The translations under genes and the position numbers were made by a program. Below, in pieces: positions 1 through 10,377 of a stretch of 64,000 nucleotides of DNA; position 1 is the first letter of the stretch; every line of letters starts with the position of its first letter. This stretch comes from Vanrija pseudolonga (taxonomy: Eukaryota; Basidiomycota; Tremellomycetes; Trichosporonales; Trichosporonaceae). The notes beneath the pieces are model-generated. The model saw only the letters and a list, made by a program, of their open reading frames with translations, searched no databases and was not told the origin of the DNA. The DNA lies in assembly GCF_020906515.1 (NCBI RefSeq), contig NC_085849.1, positions 3,968,001 through 4,032,000 of the forward strand, in the 5' to 3' direction.

Positions 1-520
1 CTTGATGATCGTCACGGGGTTGAGCACGAACCCGACCGACGTGCGCGCGACTGCGCCAGCGACGAGGTTGCCCGTCGCGCTGAGTTTGGACAGCGCCGAG
101 CGCTTCTTGCCGTCGGTGCTCTCCACCACGGTTTTGAAGAACGGCACCCGGCCGAGCTCGTACCGGATCGAGCTGAGCATGTAGAAGTAGATGGCGACGC
201 CGGGGACATTGCTCGGGAGTCAGCCTGGTCAGCCGAGCACGACCTACCGAACCACGGTGGGCACTGTACCGCGCCAGAGGCCGCGCACGCCGTCTTCCGC
301 AAGCACCTGGCGCACGACGGGCGTCAACCGGTGGCTAGAGTCAGCTGGGCCCATGTCGCGAGCAGGCGCACCTCTTCCGCCCCACATCGTACCCCTGCTG
401 CAGGCGGGTCTTGAGGAGGTCGAGCGGCTGGAGGCAGACGGCAGAGGTGAGGCCCGAGATGGCGCCCGAGAGGAGGTGGTGCTGCGCCTTGATGTCGGCC
501 TTGGTGCGCACCGTTCCCAT
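1..520 (-). CDS. HEM25: Mitochondrial glycine carrier, Hem25/SLC25A38 type (partial)
   Basis: Inner-membrane carrier of the SLC25 family; the Hem25/SLC25A38 group imports glycine for haem synthesis. On the minus strand the protein starts at ATG 518-520 (MGTVRTKADIKAQHHLLSG). The first carrier repeat contains QPLDLLKTRLQQG, a P-x-D-x-x-K signature. After a short intron comes the W-R-G-T-x-P-T motif, then after a second intron RNVPGVAIYF, which is characteristic of this subfamily. The second repeat shows GNLVAGAVARTSVGF and NPVTIIK. Both introns begin with GT and end with AG, and the frame is kept across them. The gene runs off the left edge, so about the C-terminal half is missing. Assignment to Hem25 rather than another carrier rests on RNVPG and the NPVTIIK variant, where most carriers have P-x-D. 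Confidence 0.85.
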
Positions 521-718
521 TGTAGGCGGGCTGGCTGGGCCGGCGAGAGGGATAGGGGGATGGAAGCGAGGTGGAGGACGACTGGGTGGTGCCGAAAGTC
601 AAAGAGTCAAGAGTTTGCCTTGCCGGTGGTCGTCATCGCCCGGCCCGGCGGTCATTTTCCGCGGCAAGCCAAGCGGCGCGAGCCGACTCGATCGTTGGAC
701 ATTACATCACTCCCTCCC

Positions 719-1724
719 ATGAACTTTGAGGTGGGTGAGCAGGTGAACGATAGCTGACAAGGCAGGACAAGAGCGCCAACACGGTCCAGTCGCTGCTGGC
801 GCTACTGCGCTCGACGCAGGACGAGGAGGATGCGAGTGCAAGTGGGAGCGCAGCGCCGCCTCCGCGTCCACCGCAGCCTGCGGCGCAGCGCCCGTCAAGC
901 TACCACCAGCACTGGGCGCCGCCCGCAGCAACGTCAAGTAGTAGTAGCGGCGGCGGCGTGCCGTCGTCCAAGGCCATCAGCGACCTGCTGGCCCAGCTTC
1001 AGCCCGACAAGCCAGAGCCGCCATCATCCGCGTTTGACGGCCCGCGCAAGGGCCTCATCGACCCCTTTGGGCCTGTCGCCTCCGAGCCAGCAGACAAAGG
1101 CAAGCGCAAGGCGTCTGACGTAGCGGCGGCGGACGACCCAGCAGAATGGTCGTTCACACGCTGCCTGCCTGTGCTGACCGAGCTGCTGCGCGACGACGAG
1201 TTTGTCAAGGAGGTCAAGAAGGTGCGTTACGGGCTGGCGGCGCGCTGACGCTGGCCAGATGAAAGCCGACCAGGACGCGCTTGAGCGGCGGCTCTGGGCA
1301 CGCATGGAGAAGGTCAAGGCCGACCACGGGAAGAAGAACGCGGCCGAGCGCGAAGTGTGCGTGGGTGTCAAGGACACGCTGACCCCCCAGGGCCAAGATC
1401 ACGCGCAAGCCCGTGTCGGCGGACAAGCTCGCGCAGTGGCAGCGAGATCTGAAGCGTACGCTCGACGACTTCTTCACGACCCAAGTGCTCCCAGCGACGG
1501 ACGGGCTCGCGGCGCGCCAGCGCGACCGGCTGATGGAGCTCGGCGTGCCCGGGCTCGGGCGCGCGCCGGCCCACACCGCGCCCGGTGCTGGGGAAGGGAG
1601 CGCCGCGCGCCCCATCAAGGTCGGCGCTGGCGCCAGCGCGGCCGAGCGCGAGCGCCGCGCGCTCGAGAAGGAGCGCATCGTGCGCATTATGGGCGTGCTG
1701 GAAGGCGCTGTGGCCGAGCACTAG
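719..1724 (+). CDS. Conserved-looking hypothetical protein, 299 aa
   Basis: Four exons give a continuous frame: 719-730, 766-1221, 1259-1356 and 1391-1724. The first exon encodes only MNFE; the intron after it has the same CTGAC branch site as other genes here. The protein starts MNFEDKSANTVQSLLALL, has a Ser/Pro/Ala-rich linker, then an ordered-looking segment around residues 130-200 (EWSFTRCLPVLTELL, then WARMEKVKADHGKK) and a charged helical C-terminus ending in VEGAVAEH-like sequence (LEGAVAEH). No signal peptide or membrane segment is visible. I do not recognise the family. It is convergent with RPC11, with 72 bp between the stop codons. The three introns all keep phase, which argues that it is a real gene. 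Confidence 0.7.
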
Positions 1725-1796
1725 AGAGACACGGCACACTGTAGCTATATGAACCCAATGCATTGTACAACATGATGATAAAGGCGCGGGTATCGT

Positions 1797-2374
1797 CTAG
1801 TTCTGGGGTTGGTCAGCTGGTGCTTGAGGACGACACAGCAAAACTCACCTCACGCCACTGCCAGCCGCACTTGACGCACTTGCTGCCTGTTAGCTCTGCT
1901 GCCCCACAGTACACTTACTAGAAGGTCGTCATCGGCTCGTCGGCGGACCGGATCTGCAGCTGGCGGAAGTAGGCGCGGTGGGACTCGCACTTTGGGCAGT
2001 CGGCTGGGCGAGTCAGCTCGGGATCAAGGAGGAGGGAGCGGCCCACGCACCATCCGTCTGGTCGACGTTCTTCCACGCGTCCTCGCCGCCCATTACGTCG
2101 TCGACCTGCTTTCGCGCCAGGTGGGTACGCATCGAGATCTGCTGCGTGATGACCCATTGGTATGGGCACGTAGGGCAGACCCTGTGTGCGTGAGCGAGTG
2201 AGCGAGCGAGCGGGCGAGCGAGCCTGTCTCAAGCAGAGAGGAGAGGAGGGCCGCGCGAGGGCTATAGCCCGCCCCGCACCCCTCTCACCCTCGCGATACC
2301 CACCAGCACTTCTCTGGCGACTCCTCGCCGTCCCCGATCGTGAGGTTGTTGGCGCAGTAGGGACAGAAGAGCAT
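1797..2374 (-). CDS. RPC11: RNA polymerase III subunit C11 (Rpc11/POLR3K)
   Basis: Small zinc-binding subunit of RNA polymerase III, needed for RNA cleavage, termination and reinitiation. Five exons (2304-2374, 2051-2181, 1919-2003, 1849-1882, 1797-1802) give 108 aa, the usual length for this family. The N-terminal zinc ribbon is MLFCPYCANNL followed by CWVCPTCPY. The middle has the family segment VDDVMGGEDAWKNVD. The C-terminal TFIIS-like ribbon has CPKCESHRAYF, then QIRSADEPMTTF with the RSADE acidic hairpin that reaches the active centre, and CVKCGWQWREN at the end. The last exon codes only Asn and the stop. RPC9/TFIIS paralogues are excluded by the VDDVMGG linker and short length. It is divergent from the hydrolase gene, with 168 bp between the start codons. 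Confidence 0.95.
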
Positions 2375-2542
2375 GTTGTAGGTGGTGTGTTGTTGACCGT
2401 CAGAATTTTAAACATCGTCACAACAAGGTGGAGGCGGCGGGTTTCAAACCTCCACCAGCACAGTCCATCGGCGTGAGTCGTCGTCGACGCTCACAACCAC
2501 CATCACTCTCTCACCCTCAATCCACACCGACGACGCGCCAAC

Positions 2543-3411
2543 ATGCCCGAAACACCCCTCACGCTCAAGCCTGCCGCCTCAGCCCCGGCCACGCCGAAGC
2601 CCACCCCCACCCGCGCAGCCCTCAAGCCGTGGGACTTTGAGTACATCCCCGCCAAGGACGGGCGGGACGCCAACCTCCTCATCATGTTCCACGGGCTCGG
2701 GGACACCAAGGCTGCGTTCGCGGGGCTCGCGAGGCAGCTGTCTCTGCCGTCGACTGCTGTGATCTCGCTTCAGGCGCCGAACCCGTACGCTACCTCCTCT
2801 TACCCACCGAGTGGCCGTGCTGACCTTGCCGCAGCGTCCCGCTCATGGACACCCCCTCTTGGAGCTGGTACAACACCTTTGACCCGATGTTCAACCCCCT
2901 CCCAAACCCCGACCCGAGCCCAACAGTCGCACCCCTCCGCGCGCTCCTCGCGCAGCTCGTCGGGCTGGGGTGGCGCCTGCCCCAGATCCACCTGTTCGGC
3001 TGGGCACAGGGCGGGACGATGGCGCTCGAGCTCGCGCTCAGCGTCGGACGGGAAAGCGTCGACGTGCAGCTTGAGAGCGGAGAAACCGTGTCCGGCAAGC
3101 GGTTGGGATCAGTCGTCTCCGTGTGTGCTGGCCTCGAGAGCTTCCCCACCGGCGAGAACAAGGCCGCGACGCCCGCCCTGTGGTTCACGCGGGCCGACCC
3201 CCGCTCGGTTGTGGGGCAGCGCGCCGAGGCTGCGCTGAGAAAGGGCTTTGTGCATCTCGAAGTCGTGCGTGGCGACGCGGCCAGAGGACAGGACATGCCC
3301 CGCAGTACTGCCGAGTGGACCGGCATCATGCGCTTCTGGGGCCAGGTGCTCGCGCGGGGAGACGAGGGCTGGAAGGGACAAGGCGACGTCTACGAGGTGG
3401 TCAAGAGCTAG
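2543..3411 (+). CDS. Phospholipase/carboxylesterase-fold protein, probable pseudoenzyme
   Basis: Alpha/beta-hydrolase of the Abhydrolase_2 (acyl-protein thioesterase-like) family. Two exons (2543-2784 and 2835-3411) give 272 aa. The oxyanion-hole strand is LLIMFHGLGDTKAAF (about residues 43-57), as in active esterases. The nucleophile elbow reads GWAQGG with Ala at about residue 138, where active members have GFSQGG. An acidic residue is present in FTRADP, but the expected C-terminal catalytic His (usually M-G-H) is absent; the aligned stretch reads DMPRSTAEW. The fold is therefore supported but esterase activity is not. I infer a binding or scaffold role, or a use of other residues. No signal peptide is visible, so it is likely cytosolic. 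Related fungal proteins may share this replacement, which I cannot check here. Confidence 0.85.
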
Positions 3412-3514
3412 ACTGGGGCATAGACCTGCATGCAATGTATGTAATCACTATAGGCGGCCATGTTGAAGGCGACGCGAGAAGCAGGGGCAGTAAGTGTCTA
3501 TCTTTGATGGCACG

Positions 3515-6500
3515 TTAGACGCGCAGAGGTGCAGCCGGGTGCCTCGAGGGCTGGCGAAGGTGCATGCTGCGGCGTTAGTGGGATCATGCTGCACCTCAAC
3601 TCACCTGTCCTTGGCCCGTGAGTGCCTACGATCACGACTGGGTGAAGGCAGCGCCGGGAGAGGCTGGTTCCAGATGGGCGGGGCTGGAATACCACCTTCC
3701 TTGTGGGGGTAGCCGTTGCCCTTACCCTTGCTCTGGAGGGCACCACGCGAAGTCCTAGTTGAAAGAACGTTGGGGTTCGACGATGCAAGAACCTTGCGCG
3801 GGCTGTTCTCCTTGCCGCTCGACTGCTGGTTGCGCTTGGGGATGTGAAGCGCCTGGGCGGGGCCGTTTTCGAGCGAGTGAAGGTTGACGGGTGAGCCAGA
3901 CGAGTTGACGTGAAGCGCCACATCACGCTGGCGGGGCGGGCGGGGAGGCGGCATGCGAACAGTAGGAAGCGCGCGCTCACTGGTGGCGGCTGCCTTGAGA
4001 CTCTCTTCGTTCCGCCTTCTGATGTCGGCCGGGAGAGGCGAGAACGCGATGAAGGACGGAGCGATGCGGTGCGTCGGGAAGGTAGCAGCGGACGCCGACT
4101 TGGGCTGCACGACGAGATCGGCAGCGGACGGGATAAGAAGCTGCTCAGGCCCGTCAGAGTGGCGGCGGCGGCCCCAGCCGACGTTTTCGCGACGCTGAGT
4201 CGAGTTGACCCGCATACGGCTGCTGCTTGAAGAAGGGACTTGGAGAGTGTTGGACGGGTCTTCGGGGACGCGGAGCGTGTTGCTGGACTCTCCTGGCGCC
4301 TTGGTGAATGGGAGAGGCTGACGAGCAAACTCGGTGATAAGAGGAGAGACCGGGACAACGTCAAAGTCCTCGTCCCGGAAACCGCCGTAGCTTGACGTTG
4401 TCGTTGTCGTCGCCGAAATCGCACTGCCACTAGATCCCTTCTTGTTCTGGAAGCGAGTGACTGGAGGCGGTATCGGGTTGTTGTTGTTGTACGGCCCCGA
4501 TGTAGCTCGCGCCTCCATTGAGGAAGTCCTGCGACGACGAACCGCACGACCAAGAGGTAGCTCCTCCAAGTTCCTGTAGTCTGCCTGAGATTTGATGATT
4601 AAGGCCAAGACTTCTGCCTTAGTGAGCTTTGCGTGGTCATGGCCTTCGTTGTCAGCGACCAGCCCTCCCTAACAAAGCACCCACCTCTTGGAGCCTCACT
4701 CAGCTCGCTGTCAGCCCACTGAGACTTGTTGACTTGAATCTCGTATTCAGCTTCGCGGTGGACTGCAATGAGTGAACTTCTCGCGCGAGTCTCGTTGATA
4801 TCTTCAACGTCCCATGGGTTCTCGTCATCGGTGAAGTGAAGCCGGGGGCTGGTAGGACGAACTGTCGCAAGCGAAGAAACCTCCCGGATGGTCGGCTCGT
4901 GCTTGAGGCTGATGAACATCGAGGTTTGCTGATAAGTTGACACACCAGCGACCACCTCAGGAGGGTTGGAGGCGTTCGAGCGCAAGGAGTAAATGGACAT
5001 GCTGTCCGAACCCGAGGCGGAAGAGCAACCAAGGCTGGGTGTGCTATCCCTTGACTGACGGAGATCCGACGTCGTCGACCGCGAGTGACGGCGAGAGCCG
5101 CGAGGCTTGGAAGGGCGGCCGTGGGTCCCAGAGAGCATGAGTCTTCCTTCATTGTTGGTAGTGCTGTGAAGAGCTGCCACGGTTAGTGGGTTCGCATCCC
5201 AGGTCATCACTCACTTGGGGTACCTTCGCCAGTGCCGGCGTAGTATCCAACCTTGCTTGGGGTGGACACTCGGATCTCGTCGAGGGTATCATTCGCGCCA
5301 TCGACATCGTCTGACGCTGTACTGGCTTCGGACAGAGGGCGAGCCTTGAGTGAGAAGGCTCTGGAGGACTGCTTCTCAAAGGTGCTGCCAAAGACTTCAG
5401 TGGGCGAGGCGGGAGAGTCTTGGCTTGAGTTCGTGGAGATGTCCGATAAGCGATTGGCATCCGCGTGGCGACGCTGCTCATCCAGACTGTCGGACGGCGA
5501 TCCCGAAATGGCACTGAGCTGGACGCCTTCCTCACTCTGGAACATTCGTTCTCCCAGTCCTGGGCGACCAAGACGAGCAAGTGAATCTCCAGAGGAGGCG
5601 TCGCGGCGATGGGCGGCGGCCCAGTCCGAGCGACCGCCGGTCGTAGACGGCTGACGGGGGCGAGGGCGTGCCGCGATCGCGCCACCAGGCGAGGCGTCCT
5701 CAAGCACCGAAGACGCCAAAGAGCTGGATGAAAGTCGACGCGGACGTGTGATCGGTTCGAAGGCCGTCATTGGCTTTGGGAGGGCCAACAGAGGAGGGAG
5801 GGGCGGGACCGGAGGAAGCTTGTCGTTGGCATCAAAGTTCTTGTCAAAGTAGTTGGTATAGTCCCTGGCCACGCCATCGATGGGAGCACCGAGGCTTGAC
5901 ATGGAAGCGATGCTGAAAGCTGCTGATCCAGCCGGCTTGTGGTGTGTCTTTTGCTGACGCGTAGCCAGGACACGAGGAGGCATTGGCAGTTCGAATGGCG
6001 GAGGCGGGAAGAGTCTACTCGTCTGCGTTTGGACTTCGCGAGTAGGGGCCTTGGGCTGAGCAAACGACATTTGGAACTCGGCGCGCCCCTTGAATGGCAC
6101 TGGCGACGCGCGGACACGGGCAGACGGCGATGGAAGGGGCGGCAGGGGAGGAAGTGGGCCAAACCATTCGGCGTTGACGTCCCGGGGGTGACCATCCTCA
6201 CCCCGATGGTGAGGGACAACAACCAAAGGTGGTGGAGGGAGATGCCTGGGTGAGACATACAACTTGAAGTCGGCAGAAGGAGAAGACGTCTTCGACTTGT
6301 GAACTGCCTCCACGAAGCTGTCGCGCGGGTTGCCCTTGCTGAGCTCGTCGTGTCTTGCAGCAAAGTCAAACGACGCGAACGAACCTCGCGTGACGTCGTC
6401 AGTGCATGACGATAGCAGCTCGCTGAGTGGCGGAGATCTCTGGATGGGACCACCAAGATCCATGCTGTCAAGGCGAGGTGGCACCGTAGACACCCGCACA

Positions 6501-8881
6501 GTGGGTGAGCTGAAGTCAAACAGGACTTCCTCTGGCGCCGCCTCACTCGGGGTGCCAAATGTGTAGTCCCCGTGACCCGGCGGCATGCGAGGAGTCGGCG
6601 AGTCAGACACATCGTACACCCCACCCGACAGGTTGCGAGGAACGTCGAGGGCAAACTGGTCCGAATGAGCGGTGACGTTGGGGAGATCCTTGACAGGAGT
6701 GAACTGCCTGATGACGTCGTCCGAAGCGCCGGAGCTTGTCGAGCATGTTGAGATGCGCGAGCGAAGTGTCTCAGTGACGTCGAGATACATGGCCTTGGGG
6801 CGGGGCGCAGAAGCCATCGGGCTAGCGTTGGGGGATGGCGGGGCGAAGATGTTGCGCTGGCCAGCCTTGACCATGCTGGTGGGTACGGAAGTATCATCCT
6901 TCCTCACCGGCGTCAGGAGATGCTCCTCAGTCGCATGTTGGGGGACAGCTGGAGGAGTGGCCGTCGATTTGGCCACATTCGCGACGGTCTTGCGGGCAGG
7001 CGAACCCCTTGCCAGCAGCAGCATGGCCGACTTGACCTTGCGCAGCTCCAAGGGGCTAGTCTGAGAAGCTTGACGAAGAGACTGAACCGAGGCACGCGTG
7101 CCTTTAGCCACGGGGGTGTTGGTGAGGGAGGGTGGCATGTTGGACACCAAGTCGAAGAGCTCAGCCGTCGCTGAGTTAACTTCTTCAAGCGTGCTGGCGG
7201 CTGATGGCCGATTAGGACTGAATCTTTCACATTCTATGAACTCACCATCGGTCTGTGCGTAGGCTCCTGCAGGCTGGAATGCAGCGTCACCAAAGCGGCT
7301 GATCGCAAAGTCGTCATTGCCGTCATCCTTAGTCTCCGAAACAGACTGGAGGCGGAGCGGCGTGGGTGGCTGTTGAACCCGCTTCTTTGGCGATGACGTA
7401 GGCGACGCGCGTATCTTGTCCATGCTCTTGCGGAGGGCAACGCTGAAGAGACCGGTGAGGCTCTTGCGCTTTGGAAGCGACTTGGTGCTCGACGCCTCCG
7501 CCGGCCGCTCAGCAGCTGGAGGCGCCCACAGCGAGCCTTGGCCACCCGAGCCTAACTGGTTGGCAACGAAGGGGGAGTCGTCTTCGACAATGGGAAGTTG
7601 TTGTAACTTGACAGAGGCAGACCTGATGGATGGTGAACGGGCACGAGGACGAATTGGGATTCCAACGGTGGCCATGTCAACCGAGGGGTGGGTGATGTGC
7701 AGGGTGGGCACAGTCGGTGCACTGGTGGGGCGGAGGGCAGGGCCGCTCTTCGGGGCAGGGATGCTCTTCTGGACAGGAATGTTCTGGTGGACAGGAACAC
7801 GCTCGGCCTTCAGAAGATGGGGCATGGCTAGGAACAATGTCAGCGCCACTGCGAAGCTGATAGTCTTTCCCACTTACGGGGCACCTCAGGGTCGTTGGCT
7901 CCCGCACCACCCTTGTGCTTCGGCTTTCTGTTCTTGAAGAATCCCCAGACGGTGGAACGCGCCTTGTCCTTCCTCAGAGTCTTGCTAGGCTTTGGCTCGG
8001 CCTGTGAAGGCGTCGTTGGACGAGAGCCGAACACTGAAGGAGCTTGAGGGACGCCGCCAATGTTGGACGAGGGACCGACGGTGGCCGAGCGTGGCGCCAC
8101 GCTCGGGGCTGGCACCGGCAGGCTGGTGACCGGGACGGAGGTCAGAAGCGGAGCCGACACGCGGCGGTCTTCGCGGGACGTTGACGACGTGACTTCGGGA
8201 GGCACATAGAAGTGCATGCTACGATCATGGTCAGAATCACCTCTGTGTCTGAATACCTGTGGCGTACCTGTCTTCGACCCATGAGTCCTCAAAGTCATCC
8301 TTGACGGCCTTGACGGAGGGTGCGTGACGTTCTGCCTCAATTTCCTTTGCCGAGGGCGCGCGCTCGATCGGCGGAAAGGCGACAACGGCTGCGCCTTGAC
8401 CGGGTCGGCCAAATGGATCGGGACCACAGCTCGGACGCTGCTTGTTTTCAGGTACCACCAGCGTGTTACCAGAGGGTTGGCGGCGAGGCCAGGCGGATCG
8501 CGCCGAGCGGGCATCTGAAGCGACTGGGGGCTTGAGAGGGGGGAGGGGTGGTGCGGTGGCCACAGCCGGGTGCTTGGCCTTGGTCGCACCCCAGTTGAAG
8601 AGATTACCGAGCCCCTTGCGCGTCTTTGGCTGCTTGGGCGCCGCAGCCGAAACGACGGGGTTGTTAAGCGTGGGGGTTGGCGAGTGAGACGACGCACGCG
8701 AAGGTGGGGCACGCGATGTTGTCGAGTGGGTGGACCGCGATCCGGCGCCGCTGGGTGCGAAGAGCGACGAGGGCATCTTGCGGATCGAGTCCTTGATCTT
8801 TCTGCGGCCACAGGGTGCTGGGCTGGCAGGGGGAGGGGGAGGCTTGAGCAGTTGGGCAGAAGCAGAAGTCTTGGTGTTCAT
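3515..8881 (-). CDS. Large intrinsically disordered protein, 1715 aa
   Basis: Six exons (8268-8881, 7878-8218, 5215-7827, 4685-5173, 3605-4643, 3515-3566) splice into one frame of 1715 aa. The start MNTKTSASAQLLK is the first ATG of the open region. Almost the whole chain is Ser/Pro/Thr/Ala-rich and lacks predicted globular or membrane segments. Short basic-aromatic patches recur: TRKGLGNLFNWG near residue 100 and STVWGFFKNRKPKHK near residue 305. Acidic-aromatic elements such as NPWDVEDINETRA and DFEDSWVED may be docking motifs. C-terminal exons carry polar repeats (SSSSSRMR, YNNNNPIPPP). I do not recognise a family. The composition resembles fungal polarity or signalling scaffolds, but that is inference. 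It converges on the hydrolase gene (103 bp between stops). Confidence 0.75.
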
Positions 8882-10377
8882 GATGATGGCGTAACAAGTG
8901 CGTGATACAGAGTCGTAAGGTCGTTAATGGAAACAGGTCGTGTCAAGGGGCGTGGAGTCGTTAGAGCGCGAAGCGGCAGCTTCGAGTCAGGCGAAGACAG
9001 GTAGTTGGTCTTGCCTCCTCGGCGCTAGAAGGAAGTTGTTGTGCTGGTCGTCAAGTCGTGGAGGGCTAGAGTGTCCGTGGTGTCAACAGGCGTGCTTGGC
9101 TTGAGGCTTGTGGACCGAGGAGTGGTGCGAGCCGTCAAGTTGAGTGATTTTCTGGGGTGAGTTAGTGGCCGCCTGCCCCGCGCGGCTCATTCAACGTACT
9201 GCGAAAGAGTGAGGTTGTCGTGTCTGTGGCCCTCAACAAGGGCCGAGAGGTGCGTCACTTGTCGTTCAACGTGATAGTAGGGAGGGGGGATAGCCCATCG
9301 CCAGGCCTTGTGGGAGTGACGAGGTGATGATGGGCAAGAGGATTGGGGGGATGGGATTGGGAGGATCTCGTTGTTCGTGCGTGCGTGATGTGTTTCGTAG
9401 ACTGTTCGTGTTGCTCTCAAGTCGAGTCGAGAGCGGCGCTATGGAATCGTGGGTGGGCGTCGATGGGGTCGTTAGTGGAGATGAGGAGAGAGGAAGGAAG
9501 GAAGAGAGTCGAGTGAGAAGTGTGTTGACTTAAAGGGCACAGCAAGGGGGGGGTGGGGGGTGCAGGCTGCCGGCAGGTTGAGTGATAGCACGCTTCTGGT
9601 CCGTGTTGTCGTGTTTGGAAAGACAGGCGCGAAGTTGGTGCACCCAGGCAGGCGGGCGACTGCAAGGGGGGAGACGCACGAGTCGCAAGTTCTCGGCTTT
9701 GAATGTGCGTGTGCGTCACACCTCCGCCGTCGTCGTCGCCAAGAGGCCCGTGTGCGCATCGTGCGCGCTTGATTTCTCTTGCAATCTGGCCGCGGTCGCC
9801 AAAAGAAGCAGGCAGCGAGGACCGCTCGGACCGTCGAGCCTGAGAAAACATTGAGGGGCGGCGCCAGGCCGCCTGCGCTCCTGACGGTCAGTGCGTGACT
9901 CGTGCTCGTGGTGGTCAAGGCGACGGAAGGGCTGCACGGTGGCGATCCGTCGTCAGCAGTGAGCAGTGAGCAGTGAGGCAGCGAGGTGAGCGGAGGGTGT
10001 GGCCCGCTTGCTGCGAGGGAGGGCGAGGCGGGGGCGTGGTCGCGACACGGATGGGCCTGCCCCGGCTGCACCGCTCACTCTGCTGCCGACCGATGCACGC
10101 GGTCTGTTCTCATTACGCGCTGCGCTGCCCTCGATCGGCAGGTTAGCAAGGGGCACGACGACGACGGGCGAGTTAGTCTGCAGACTGTTCGACAAACAAA
10201 CAGCACCAAGACGTACATCTGCAGCATCGGCTCGCCGCGGACCGCGCAACCGAGAATCACGTGATTATGCATTGACTATTGTGGCGGAATCCAGACTGTG
10301 CCACGAACATCCTGTCGCCATGTCCATCGCCATCGCCTCCTCTCCTCGGCCCGCTCGGTCCCGCACTTGGCGTTTCA
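8882..10377. other. Intergenic: leader of the disordered-protein gene plus trehalase 3' region
   Basis: About 1.5 kb with no convincing gene. Both neighbours are on the minus strand, so it holds the promoter and leader of the 1715-aa gene and the 3' end of the trehalase gene. Short frames of up to 199 aa exist but are compositionally random Ser/His/Pro/Arg strings without splice support. A TCACGTGA palindrome lies at 10257-10264. I see no RNA gene or repeat element. Confidence 0.55.

Noticed and set aside
2430-2465. GGTTTCAAACC-like T-loop resemblance
   Set aside because: No matching acceptor stem, anticodon arm or A-box upstream; lies between two divergent start codons and is more likely promoter sequence.
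9417-10071. Minus-strand frames of 144-199 aa between the disordered-protein and trehalase genes
   Set aside because: Ser/His/Pro/Arg-rich random composition; lies where leader and 3' UTR of known genes are expected.
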